Assembly (NCBI RefSeq): GCF_040892545.1
Contig: NZ_CP156079.1
Location: 3,941,501 to 4,005,500, forward strand
Direction: 5' to 3'
Length of the DNA: 64,000 nucleotides
Origin: Paracidovorax avenae
GTDB lineage: Bacteria; Pseudomonadota; Gammaproteobacteria; Burkholderiales; Burkholderiaceae_C
The notes under the pieces were generated by a model. It did no database searches. It was not told the DNA's origin and saw only the letters and a list, made by a program, of their open reading frames with translations. Shown here one piece after another: positions 51,701 to 60,705 of the stretch (position 1 is the stretch's first letter; every line of letters starts with the position of its first letter). A program made the translations under genes and the position numbers.

Positions 51701-52528
51701 TCACCAGCCGTAGAAGCCCGCCAGCACCAGCGCCGCCTCGGGCGTGAAGGCGCCCTGCGCGAGCCGCGCGTGCACGGCGGCCTCGTCCAGCAGCTCGAAG
51801 CGTTCCACCTCGCCGTCCTGGTTGGCGGGCACGAGGCCGTCGGGCACGGTGGCGCGGAACCAGTCGATGCGCTCCACCATGTAGCCCGCGCCCTCGCCTT
51901 CATCGCTCGGGCGCGAGAAATCGACATGGCCGCCGCGTTCCACGGCCTGCAGTGCCTCGATGCGCAAACCGGCCTCTTCCCAGGTCTCGCGTGCCAGGGC
52001 GGATTCCAGCGTGTCCTGCGCGCTCACCATGCCGCCCATGAGCGTGTCCCAGCGGCCCGGGTGGCTGGGTTTGTCGAACGCGCGCTGCTGCACCCACTGC
52101 CGGCCGTCCGGCGCGCAGGCCACCAGATGCACCGCCCGGGTGACGATGCCCAGCGCGCGCACGGCGCCGCGCTCCACCGTGCCGATGCGCCCGCCGGCCG
52201 TGTTGCACACCGCCAGCTGCTCGTTGCGCCAGGCCCCGCAGCGCCCCGCGCGGCGCAGCGCATCCGCCAGCGCGGCCAGCGCCTGCGTGGCATCGGCCGG
52301 GGCGCAGGACAGGTGCCAGCGCTCCGCCCCCGCGTGAGACTCCTTCAGGAGCGTGGCGCCGGCAGCGGCCGCTTCCAGCACGATGCCCTCCAGCACACCC
52401 GGCGCCACCGAGCCCGCGACCTGCCCGGCCACGGCGAACGCCAGCCGCGGCACCGCCGGCGGGCGCTGCGCCAGAGCGCGCGCGGGCGCCACCCAGCCGG
52501 GCACCGTCACACCGCGATGCCCGCTCAT
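51701..52528 (-). CDS. DUF4743/Nudix hydrolase
   Basis: A 275-residue protein. The N-terminal half (about residues 1-120) is a DUF4743-like domain, and the C-terminal half is a Nudix domain. The Nudix box runs GMVSAQDTLESALARETW then EEAGL; the catalytic RE..EE core is intact while the first Glu of the consensus is Asp. Proteins with this pairing are related to plant and yeast enzymes that hydrolyse oxidised thiamine diphosphate, so removal of damaged cofactor is the likely role. Its ATG overlaps the quinone oxidoreductase stop by four bases, so the two are co-translated. Confidence 0.85.
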   Translation of the reverse strand: MSGHRGVTVPGWVAPARALAQRPPAVPRLAFAVAGQVAGSVAPGVLEGIVLEAAAAGATLLKESHAGAERWHLSCAPADATQALAALADALRRAGRCGAWRNEQLAVCNTAGGRIGTVERGAVRALGIVTRAVHLVACAPDGRQWVQQRAFDKPSHPGRWDTLMGGMVSAQDTLESALARETWEEAGLRIEALQAVERGGHVDFSRPSDEGEGAGYMVERIDWFRATVPDGLVPANQDGEVERFELLDEAAVHARLAQGAFTPEAALVLAGFYGW

Positions 52529-53511
52529 TCCAGCGTCAGGATGGTGGAGCCGGTGGTCTTGCGCGCTTCCAGGTCGCGGTGCGCCTGCTGCACGTCGCGC
52601 AAGGGGTAGCGCTGGTCGATGTGGATGGTCACGTCGCCGCTCTGCACCACCGCGAACAGGTCGTCCGCCATGGCCTGGGTGGATTCGCGCGTGGCGATGT
52701 GCGTGAACAGCGTCTGGCGCGTCACATACAGCGAACCCTTGGCCCCCAGCATGCCGGGCGCGAACGCCGGCGCCGGGCCCGAGGCATTGCCGAAGGTGGC
52801 CATCAGGCCGAAGGGGCGCAGGCACTCCAGCGACTTCTCCCACGTGTCCTTGCCCACCGAGTCGTACACCACCTTCACGCCCTTGCCGCCCGTGATCTCC
52901 TTCACGCGCGCCGCGAAGTCCTCCGTGCGGTAGTTGATGGCATGCGCCGCGCCGTTGGCGAGCGCCAGCCGGCACTTATCGTCGCTGCCGGCCGTGCCGA
53001 TGAGCTGCAGGCCCAGCGCCCTCGCCCACTGGCAGGCGATCAGCCCCACGCCGCCCGCGGCCGCATGGAACAGCACGTGGTCGCCCGGCTGCAGCCCCTC
53101 GGCCGGCAGCGTCTTCTTGAGCAGGTACTGCGCCGTCAGGCCCTTGAGCATCATGGCCGCGCCGGTCTCGAAATCGATCGCGTCGGGCAGCCGGCACACG
53201 CATTTCGCGGGCAGCACGCGCACCTCGGCATAGCTGCCGGGTGGCGCGCTCGCATAGGCGGCACGGTCCCCCGCGGAGAGGTGGGTCACGCCCGGGCCCA
53301 CGGCCTCCACGATGCCCGCGCCCTCCATGCCGATCGTGGCCGGCATCGGCAGCGGGTACAGGCCCGTGCGGTGGTAGACGTCGATGAAATTCAGGCCCAC
53401 CGCATGGTGGCGGATGCGGATCTCGCCGGGGCCGGGTTCGCCCACGGGCACGTCGGTCAGGTGCAGTTCTTCGGGACCGCCGTGCTGGCGGATCTGGACG
53501 GCAAGGCTCAT
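52525..53511 (-). CDS. qorA: NADPH:quinone oxidoreductase, zeta-crystallin type
   Basis: A 328-residue medium-chain dehydrogenase/reductase lacking the zinc ligands. It begins MSLAVQIRQHGGPEELHLTD, has GMEGAGIVEAVGPGVTHL, and the cofactor motif LFHAAAGGVGLIACQWAR (AAxGGVG, NADPH type). It reduces quinones one electron at a time and is usually a housekeeping or stress enzyme. It heads a two-gene unit with the Nudix gene and is divergent from the EamA exporter gene (160 bases apart). Confidence 0.93.
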   Translation of the reverse strand: MSLAVQIRQHGGPEELHLTDVPVGEPGPGEIRIRHHAVGLNFIDVYHRTGLYPLPMPATIGMEGAGIVEAVGPGVTHLSAGDRAAYASAPPGSYAEVRVLPAKCVCRLPDAIDFETGAAMMLKGLTAQYLLKKTLPAEGLQPGDHVLFHAAAGGVGLIACQWARALGLQLIGTAGSDDKCRLALANGAAHAINYRTEDFAARVKEITGGKGVKVVYDSVGKDTWEKSLECLRPFGLMATFGNASGPAPAFAPGMLGAKGSLYVTRQTLFTHIATRESTQAMADDLFAVVQSGDVTIHIDQRYPLRDVQQAHRDLEARKTTGSTILTLE

Positions 53512-53671
53512 GCGGCGACTCCTGAGATGGAAGACAGATCGAGATGGAAAAAGCCGGGAGGTCCCCGCGGCGGGACGGCGGAGGTCCGGCCAGCGGAATG
53601 CCCCCACGCGGCGGCCGGCGTGCATCCTGCCACGGATCGCGAAAGCCCGCAGGCCGGTACATTTCCCGGCC

Positions 53672-54574
53672 ATGACACAACGACTCTCGCCCGGCACGGC
53701 CGCCCTGCTCGTGGCCGCGCCGCTGCTCTGGGCCGGCAACGCGGTCGTCGGCCGCCTCGTGCACCACCTCATCTCTCCGGTCGCGCTCAATTTCATCCGC
53801 TGGGCCCTGGCCTTCGCGGTGCTGCTGCCCCTGGCCCACGGCGTGCTGCGCCGGGGCAGCCCGCTGTGGCCGCACTGGCGCCGCTACGCGATGCTCGGCC
53901 TGCTGGGCATCGGCTGCTACAACGCGCTGCAGTACATGGCGCTGCAGACCTCCACACCGCTCAACGTCACGCTCGTGGGCTCCAGCCTGCCGGTCTGGAT
54001 GCTCGCCGTGGGCACCTTCTTCTTCGGCGTGCGGGCGACGCGCGCGCAGGTGGCGGGCGCCCTGCTCTCCGTTGCCGGCGTGCTGCTGGTGCTCAGCCGC
54101 GGCGAATGGTCGCAGCTGCTGGCGCTGCGGCTGGTGCCGGGCGACCTGTACATGGTGCTGGCCACCATCTCCTGGGCCTTCTACAGCTGGCTGCTGTCGC
54201 GCACCGCCGAGCCCGCGGGCCTGCGCGCCGACTGGGCCGCCTTCCTCATGGCGCAAATGGTGTTCGGCCTCCTCTGGTCGGGCGCCTTCGCCGCCGGCGA
54301 ATTTAGCCTGGGCCTCGCCCACGTCACCTGGGGCTGGCCGCTGGCCACCGCCCTCGCGTTCATCGCCCTGGGCCCCGCCCTGCTCGCCTACCGCTGCTGG
54401 GGAGCGGGCGTGCAGCGCGCGGGACCGGCGGTGGCAGGCTTCTTCATCAACCTCACGCCACTCTTCGCGGCGCTGCTCTCGGCACTGGCCCTGGGCGAGA
54501 CGCCGCATCTCTACCATGGCGCGGCTTTCGCGCTGATCGTGGCGGGCATCGTGGTGTCGTCGCGCCGGCCCTGA
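53672..54574 (+). CDS. EamA/DMT-family exporter
   Basis: A 300-residue inner-membrane protein with ten predicted helices formed by two EamA repeats, one in each half (LLWAGNAVVGRLVH and TISWAFYSWLLSR mark the repeat starts). Members export metabolites or amino acids. There is no operon partner. The start at 53672 (MTQRLSPGTA) was chosen because the membrane part begins immediately after; upstream frame sequence belongs to the opposite-strand gene. Confidence 0.9.
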   Translation: MTQRLSPGTAALLVAAPLLWAGNAVVGRLVHHLISPVALNFIRWALAFAVLLPLAHGVLRRGSPLWPHWRRYAMLGLLGIGCYNALQYMALQTSTPLNVTLVGSSLPVWMLAVGTFFFGVRATRAQVAGALLSVAGVLLVLSRGEWSQLLALRLVPGDLYMVLATISWAFYSWLLSRTAEPAGLRADWAAFLMAQMVFGLLWSGAFAAGEFSLGLAHVTWGWPLATALAFIALGPALLAYRCWGAGVQRAGPAVAGFFINLTPLFAALLSALALGETPHLYHGAAFALIVAGIVVSSRRP

Positions 54575-54590
54575 GCCCGCCCGGGGCCCT

Positions 54591-54635
54591 GCCGGCCCCT
54601 CTTGCGCCGGCCCCTCTTGCGCCGGCCCCTCTTGC
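54591..54635. repeat. Three perfect copies of a 15-bp unit
   Basis: GCCGGCCCCTCTTGC is repeated three times without a mismatch, followed by a partial GCCG. It starts 17 bases past the EamA stop and lies in the gap before the GGDEF/EAL gene. A unit of this size can vary in number by slippage. Confidence 0.95.
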
Positions 54636-54887
54636 GCCGAACCTGCATTCGCGGACTGTCCGGCACGACGCACCGTGCTTGGCGCGTGGACCTGCGTGCG
54701 CAGCGCACCCGCACGGCATGACATTTATCGGGTAGGCAGAAAACCGTCCAGCCGGAAAATTCGGGCGGGTACATCCCACCTTCCGGCGGATCGGCGGCAC
54801 GGCATCCCAGGGTCTCGCCGGCCCGGAGCCCCCGGACAGGTCCCAGGCCCGCGCGCGGCGGGCCCGGCACTTCTCGACAGGGGCGCA

Positions 54888-56834
54888 ATGCTTGAAATCA
54901 TCGCCCACGCATGGCGCGTGGAACTCGCGAACTATCCGCTGCTGCTCCTGCAGGCCGCGGCACTGCTGGGCACCGTGAGCATGGTGCTGGTGACGTCGCG
55001 GCAGAACGCCGTCGGCATGGGGTCGGGCCGCGCCTTCCATGGCATCGTGTTCGGCCTCGCCGGCTTCCTGATGATCGCGATGGCGCAGTCGTTCCTGCAG
55101 CAGACGTCCAAGCCGTACCTCGCTTCCGATCTGCTCTTTCTGGGAGGGCTCCTGGGCGGATGGCGCGGCGGACCGATCACCCTGGCCTCGGTCGTCGCGG
55201 CGCGCCTGCTGTTCGGGGGCACCCACCAGATCAGCGCCTTCACCCTCGACATGTCGGTCACGATGGCGGGCGGAGTCCTCATGAACAAGGTGTACCGCGA
55301 CAAGCCCTTCACCGAATTCCGGGGGAGCGACACCTTCCGGATCTGGGCGGCGCGCATGGCCTGCTCGCTCGTCGCCAGCGCCGCCGTGTTCGCCCTGCAG
55401 CTGGTGCCGGCCGAGGTGAGCGTGCACGTGGTCACGCTGCAGGTGCTCGGATTCACCGTATCCCTCCTGATCCTGGCCGGCACGATAGCCCTGTTGCGCT
55501 CCGACGCCATGGTCCGGCAGACCTGCGCCCAGCGCATGCAGCTGTACCGCACCGATCTGCTGACCGGACTGCCCAACCGGCGGGCGCTGGCGGAACACCT
55601 CGAAGGCCTGCTGAGCGCCGGCAGCGCCCCGCACACGATGATCGTCTTCGAGATCGGCAACCTGAAAGAGGTGGTGTCGATGCTCGGCCACGACTGGACG
55701 GACAGGTTCTGGGGATACCTCGCGCGCAAGGTCCTCCAGGGAGAGACCGCCTCGCTCAGCCGGGAGGTACCGCAGTGCTTCCAGTTCTCGGACATGGCCC
55801 TGGCGTTCATCGTCGAGGGCATGCCCGTGCAGCAGCTCGAGCACCGCGAGACCCTGCCCAAGATCCACGCGGACCTGGCCGAGGACTTCGGGCGCGCCGG
55901 CAGCCCCTACGCCGGCGTGCAACTGCGCTACCGCGCCTTCAACCTGCGGCAGGACGCGGACGAGCGGCCCTCTTCGGTGCTGCGCAACATCAGCCTGGCA
56001 CTGCAGAGCAGCACGCAGCAGTACCGGTACTTCCACACCTCGTTCTCCTCGCAGACGGAAAAGGACGCCGCCGTCCGCGAACTGCTCATCGACTGGATAC
56101 GGAGGGTGGACGCACCGATGTGCTATCAGCCCAAGTTCGATCTGCGCAGCAAGGCCATGTACGGCGCGGAAGCGCTCCTGCGCGCGAAATCCGTGGATGG
56201 ACAGCCCCTGCCGCCGACCTACGTGTTCGACGTGGCGAGCCGGTGCCAGCTGCTCCTGAAGCTCGAGTGGTGCACGATCGAGGTCGTCGTGCGCGAGATC
56301 GGCCGCTGCCTCGCCTCCGGCATCCGCATCCCGCTCTCGGTCAATATCTCTGCGGAATCCATGACCGTACCGGGCTTCGGCGAACGGGTCATCGACTGCC
56401 TCCGCACGCAATCCGTCCCCTTCCACCTGCTGTCGCTGGAGATCATCGAATCGGGCCACCTTCCCGACATCGAGACCGTGCACACCAACATCCACCATCT
56501 GCATACAGCGGGCGTGGGCCTGTCGCTCGACGATTTCGGCACGGGGTACTCCGCTTTGTCGACGCTGGCGAAGTTTCCGTTCAGCGAGGTCAAGATCGAC
56601 TACGCCATGGTCTCGATGGTGGAAGAACCCCGCATGCAGAAGGCGATCGGCCTGGCCTTCGAAAGCGCCCGGCAATATGGCGCGGTACTCGTCGCGGAGG
56701 GGGTGGAAACCGAAGTCCAGTCGGCGCTGCTCTGCCAGATGGGCATCTATTTCGGACAGGGCTACCTGTTCTCGCGGGCCCTGCCCATGCACGACGTGCT
56801 CGCGCTACCCCGGTCCGGCCCGGCAACCGCGTGA
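54888..56834 (+). CDS. Membrane c-di-GMP phosphodiesterase with degenerate GGDEF and intact EAL domain
   Basis: A 648-residue protein. Residues 1 to about 205 hold six or so hydrophobic helices resembling the 5TMR-LYT sensor (GGWRGGPITLASVVAARLLFG). A GGDEF domain follows (YRTDLLTGLPNRRALAEHL), but where the signature should be the sequence reads FQFSDMALAF, so cyclase activity is not expected. The EAL domain is intact: GAEALLRAK, LSVNISAES, LEIIESG, LDDFGTGYSAL, VKIDYAM, VAEGVETE, GQGYLFSRAL. It should degrade c-di-GMP and so favour motility over biofilm. AGGGG precedes the ATG. Confidence 0.93.
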   Translation: MLEIIAHAWRVELANYPLLLLQAAALLGTVSMVLVTSRQNAVGMGSGRAFHGIVFGLAGFLMIAMAQSFLQQTSKPYLASDLLFLGGLLGGWRGGPITLASVVAARLLFGGTHQISAFTLDMSVTMAGGVLMNKVYRDKPFTEFRGSDTFRIWAARMACSLVASAAVFALQLVPAEVSVHVVTLQVLGFTVSLLILAGTIALLRSDAMVRQTCAQRMQLYRTDLLTGLPNRRALAEHLEGLLSAGSAPHTMIVFEIGNLKEVVSMLGHDWTDRFWGYLARKVLQGETASLSREVPQCFQFSDMALAFIVEGMPVQQLEHRETLPKIHADLAEDFGRAGSPYAGVQLRYRAFNLRQDADERPSSVLRNISLALQSSTQQYRYFHTSFSSQTEKDAAVRELLIDWIRRVDAPMCYQPKFDLRSKAMYGAEALLRAKSVDGQPLPPTYVFDVASRCQLLLKLEWCTIEVVVREIGRCLASGIRIPLSVNISAESMTVPGFGERVIDCLRTQSVPFHLLSLEIIESGHLPDIETVHTNIHHLHTAGVGLSLDDFGTGYSALSTLAKFPFSEVKIDYAMVSMVEEPRMQKAIGLAFESARQYGAVLVAEGVETEVQSALLCQMGIYFGQGYLFSRALPMHDVLALPRSGPATA

Positions 56835-57254
56835 AGGCCTGGCGGCCGCCCTGCCCGCCTTCCGCCCGTGTCGCCAGCGCCAGGTCGCCCACCGCGACAA
56901 GGACGGCGGCAGACCATCGCTCGCGCCAGTGGACTGCTTTTGTCTCGGCGAATGCCTGGAGTCGGATATGGAATCCGCGATCGCTTAAGGTTTCTTCAGA
57001 TTATTTAAGGCGCATTAATTTCTATTCACCTTCTAACGCTGCACGAGCTCGACCGTGCGGCAACAATGTGCCGCCGGCCCGCATTCCGCGGCCGGCACTT
57101 TGAATGGCTCGGCACACAGGATTTCAAAAAAACGGGAGATATTTCTTCGGTCGTCATAATGAAGCCCGATCCGTGACCTGCAGGCCGGGAACTCCGATGG
57201 CCCCTTGCCGCGCAGCCAGGCATAGGGAACAGGATGGCGCACGGCCCACACCCC
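56835..57254. other. 420-base gap between convergent EAL and enolase genes
   Basis: No gene is supported. The part near 56990-57035 and around 57120-57160 is noticeably AT-rich for this genome, and only short, low-quality frames cross it. As the meeting point of two convergent genes it should contain terminators, but no clear hairpin with a T-run was found by eye. Confidence 0.5.
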
Positions 57255-58529
57255 TCAGAACCGCGGACTCTTCCCCGAAAACTCCGGCTGGTACCTGCGC
57301 ATCTGGCTCAGGTCGTCGCGGTTGCGCACACCGCAGCGCAGGTACTGCTCATGCAGTTCCGCCAGGCGGGCGGCATCCAGACGCACCCCCAGGCCGGGCG
57401 TGGAAGGCACGGGCACGCTGCCGTCCACGAAGCGGATGCGGCCGCCCTCGATCACCTCCTCTTCCTGCCACGGATAGTGCGTGTCGCAGGCATAGGTGAG
57501 GTTCGGGATGCTCGCGGCCACGTGCGTCATGGCCATCAGGCTGATGCCCAGGTGGGAGTTGGAGTGCATCGACATGCCCAGCCCCCAGAGCTCGCACATG
57601 CGCGCCAGGGCCTGTGTGACGCGCAGGCCGCCCCAGTAGTGGTGGTCCGACAGCAGCACCCGGGCCGACCCCATGGAAACGCCCTTGCGGAAGTCCTCCA
57701 TGGTGGTGATCACCATGTTGGTGGCGAGCGGCAGGCGCGTGTGCTTCTGCAGCTCGGCCATGCCAGCCAGGCCGGGGCACGGGTCTTCGTAGTACTCCAG
57801 CAACTCGTCCAGTTCCCGGGCTGCCGCGATGCTCGTCTCCAGCGACCAGTTGGCGTTGGGATCGAGCCGTAGCGGCAGGCCGGGAAAGGCCTCGTGCAGC
57901 GCCCGCATGCAGGCGATTTCGTGGGTCGGCTCGAACACGCCGCCCTTGAGCTTGATGCTCCGGAAGCCGTAGAGCCGGATCATGCGCCGCGCCTGCTCGA
58001 CGATCTGCTCCGGGCTGATGCCCTCGCCCCAGGCGTCGGGCGCGTAGGGCCGGTCGATGTGCTCGGCGTACTTGAAGAACAGGTAGGCGCTGTAGGGCAC
58101 CGCGTCGCGCACCTTGCCGCCCAGCAGATCGACGATGGGGGCGCCGACGATCTGGCCCTGCAGGTCCAGCATGGCGACCTCGAACGTGCTAACCACCTTC
58201 GAGGCGTTCTTGGCGGCATGCGAGCCGGGCGCCAACTCGAACTCCACCGCATCCGCGGCGGGCCGGATCGCGGCGCGCACGCGCTGCTCCATGGTGTTCA
58301 GGTCGAACGGCGACAGCCCGGTGACCAGCGGCACGGCCTGCCGCAGCACGCGCAGCATGGGCTCGTCGCCGTAGGTCTCCGAGATGCCGACACGGCCGTC
58401 GCTGGTCTCGATCTGGACGATGGAGCGCAGCGCCCAGGGCTCGTGGATGCCGGCGGCGTTCAGGAGCGGGCCGTCACGGAACGCGATGGGCGTGATGTCG
58501 ACGCGGGTGATGCGGATGTCGCGGGCCAT
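57255..58529 (-). CDS. Glucarate dehydratase-family enolase
   Basis: A 424-residue member of the enolase superfamily, glucarate dehydratase branch. Key segments are SIKLKGGVFEPTHE (KxK general base), LRLDPNANWSLETS (metal-binding Asp, then Asn), EYYEDPCPGLAGM (metal-binding Glu) and MHSNSHLGISLMAM (active-site His). It dehydrates an aldarate such as glucarate to a 5-keto-4-deoxy product. The N-terminal capping domain is complete. It lies eight bases after the GH31 gene. Given the binding protein and glycosidase in the same operon, a sugar acid released from a plant polymer is a likely substrate. Confidence 0.88.
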   Translation of the reverse strand: MARDIRITRVDITPIAFRDGPLLNAAGIHEPWALRSIVQIETSDGRVGISETYGDEPMLRVLRQAVPLVTGLSPFDLNTMEQRVRAAIRPAADAVEFELAPGSHAAKNASKVVSTFEVAMLDLQGQIVGAPIVDLLGGKVRDAVPYSAYLFFKYAEHIDRPYAPDAWGEGISPEQIVEQARRMIRLYGFRSIKLKGGVFEPTHEIACMRALHEAFPGLPLRLDPNANWSLETSIAAARELDELLEYYEDPCPGLAGMAELQKHTRLPLATNMVITTMEDFRKGVSMGSARVLLSDHHYWGGLRVTQALARMCELWGLGMSMHSNSHLGISLMAMTHVAASIPNLTYACDTHYPWQEEEVIEGGRIRFVDGSVPVPSTPGLGVRLDAARLAELHEQYLRCGVRNRDDLSQMRRYQPEFSGKSPRF

Positions 58530-58537
58530 GGGCTTCC

Positions 58538-60664
58538 TCAGAACGAACGGGTTTCGGCGACCGGGTCATCGAAGCGTGCGACCTGTCCTTCGGCAGGCTG
58601 CGCGCACGGAATGGAAGCGCCCGCGCGGGCGAACAGGGGCAGCCGGTCGAGCGGCGCCGGCACCGTGTGCCACTGGCCGCTGGCGAAGGCTTCGCGTGTC
58701 TCGAAGTCGAACCACTGCGCGCCGCCCGGCAGCGCGGGCAGGTACACGCGGCGCGTGGTCGCGCCGGGCGCCACGACCGGGGCCGCCAGCAGCGCATCGC
58801 CCAGCATGAAATCGTCGCTGTCCTCGAAACAGTTCGCGTCCTCCGGGAAGTCGTAGAACGTCGGGCGGATGATCGGCTCGTGCCGGGCGGACGCCCGCTC
58901 GAACAGCGACCACATGTAGGGGATCAGCCGGTAGCGCAGCTCGATCGCCTTGCGGATCGCAGGCGTCATTTCCGGGTACATCCAGGGCACGGTGGTCACG
59001 CCGTCGGCCTTCCAGGAATTCACGATCGCCCGGGGGTTCAGGCAGCAGGCCTGCACCCAGCGCACCAGCAGTTCGGGCCCGGGCCGGGGGCCGAAGAAGC
59101 CGCCGATGTCGTGGCCGACGTTGAACATGCCGGAAATGCTCATCTGCAGGCCCGTGCGCAGGTTCCAGCGCAGCGTCTCCCAGCTGGTGGTGTTGTCGCC
59201 GCTCCAGGTCTGCGCATAGCGCTGGATGCCGGGCATGCCGCCGCGGCTCACCGTGAACACGGGCTCGCCGGGCCGGTGCGCCTGCTGCGCCTCGAAGGTC
59301 GAGCGGGTCATCAGCAGCGGATGCAGCGGGCGCGCGCGGTGCATCGGGATCGGCGTGCCGAAGCCCGCGCATTGCGCGTCCTCGTCGGTCACCGCGTATT
59401 CGTTGTTGTCGTTCCAGCCCACGTCGAAGCCGTAATCGAGCACCTGCCGGCGCAGCCCCTCCTGCCACCAGCGGATGCCCTCGGGCGTGGTGAAGTCCAG
59501 GTGCGAGCCCAGGCCGTCCCAGAACGGCTCGATGACCGGGGCCCCCGTGGAGGCGTCCGCGATGAACGCCTTCTGCGCCTTCACCTCGGCATAGGCGGGA
59601 TGGTCGTCCAGCAGGCAGGGCTTGAGGTTGGCCACCAGGTGCAGGCCGTGCTCGTGGAAGCGCCGGTTCAGTGCCTTCGGATCCGGGAACTTGTCGCCGT
59701 TCCAGGTGAACACGTAGCGCCGCTTGCCGCGGCTGGAGTAGCCCGAGCCGTAGTGGAAGGCCGACATCGGGATGCGGCTGGCGACCATCTCGTCGATGAA
59801 CGCGTCGAGCCCCGCCTGGGCGTCCGCGGCGTCGGTCAGCCCCATTGCCGTCTGTGCGAAACCGAGCGTCCAGCGCGGGGGCAGGTGGGTGCCGCCGATC
59901 AGGGCAGTGAACTGCGCGATCACCTCGGCGGGCGTGCGGCCGACCATGAGGTAGTAGTCCAGGTCACCGTCCTCGATGTCCACGTAGCGGTAGAAGCCGT
60001 GGTAGTTGTCGTGCTCGCAGCCCAGGTCGAACGTGCATTCGGCCATCGTGTCGTAGTAGATGCCGAGCCACTGGCCGTTGGCCGCACGGCTCAGCACGAA
60101 GGGCCAGTGCTTGTAGAGCGGGTCGCCCGTCTTCGGGTCGTAGCCCAGCGCGTCGAGCGCCGCGGAGCGCAGGCGGCGGCCGCTCAGGTCGAGCGGGCCC
60201 GTCTTGTCGCCCAGGCCGTAATGGCGCTCGCCAGGCTGGCGCTGCAGGTAGTGGCGGATGCGGCCGCCGCGCGTCTGGTAGAGGTAGGCCGTGGTTTCGC
60301 GGTCCGACGCGATCGGCGTCGCATCACCGAAGGCATGCCACTCCAGGCGCAGCGGATCGTCGCCCAGCGTGACGGTGAGCTGGCCGGTGCCGAAGCTGCG
60401 TGCACCGGCCTGCGTGGGCGGCAGGTCGAAGCCCGCCAGGTCTTCGCGGGAGCGGCCTTCCCAGGGGGTGTCCTGCCCGGCCTGCGGAGCGATGGCCCAG
60501 GTGCGCGGTTCGCGGAACCCGCCTGCGGGGCGCAGCGTGACGCGGGCCATGGTCGGGGAAAGAAAGCGCACTGCGAGCACGCTGCCGTCGTCGAGCGGAG
60601 CGCGGGCGGTGCGGGCGGTATCGTCGCCGTCGAAAGACCAGCGTTCGGCATTCCAGGGTTTCAT
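58538..60664 (-). CDS. GH31 family alpha-glycosidase
   Basis: A 708-residue glycoside hydrolase of family 31. The catalytic nucleophile is Asp419 in GWNDNNEY and the acid/base Asp490 in TWSGDNTTSW. The barrel is preceded by an N-terminal beta domain with LGIYYDTMAECTFD and followed by C-terminal beta domains. There is no signal peptide, so it is cytoplasmic and acts on imported oligosaccharide. The family covers alpha-glucosidases, alpha-xylosidases and sulfoquinovosidases, and the exact activity is not certain. The start at 60664 (MKPWNAERW) was chosen; an open frame further upstream passes under the binding-protein gene in another frame. Confidence 0.9.
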   Translation of the reverse strand: MKPWNAERWSFDGDDTARTARAPLDDGSVLAVRFLSPTMARVTLRPAGGFREPRTWAIAPQAGQDTPWEGRSREDLAGFDLPPTQAGARSFGTGQLTVTLGDDPLRLEWHAFGDATPIASDRETTAYLYQTRGGRIRHYLQRQPGERHYGLGDKTGPLDLSGRRLRSAALDALGYDPKTGDPLYKHWPFVLSRAANGQWLGIYYDTMAECTFDLGCEHDNYHGFYRYVDIEDGDLDYYLMVGRTPAEVIAQFTALIGGTHLPPRWTLGFAQTAMGLTDAADAQAGLDAFIDEMVASRIPMSAFHYGSGYSSRGKRRYVFTWNGDKFPDPKALNRRFHEHGLHLVANLKPCLLDDHPAYAEVKAQKAFIADASTGAPVIEPFWDGLGSHLDFTTPEGIRWWQEGLRRQVLDYGFDVGWNDNNEYAVTDEDAQCAGFGTPIPMHRARPLHPLLMTRSTFEAQQAHRPGEPVFTVSRGGMPGIQRYAQTWSGDNTTSWETLRWNLRTGLQMSISGMFNVGHDIGGFFGPRPGPELLVRWVQACCLNPRAIVNSWKADGVTTVPWMYPEMTPAIRKAIELRYRLIPYMWSLFERASARHEPIIRPTFYDFPEDANCFEDSDDFMLGDALLAAPVVAPGATTRRVYLPALPGGAQWFDFETREAFASGQWHTVPAPLDRLPLFARAGASIPCAQPAEGQVARFDDPVAETRSF

Positions 60665-60705
60665 GGTGAAGGGCTTCGTCGTGTGGAAAAAAATGAGGAG
60701 CAGCG

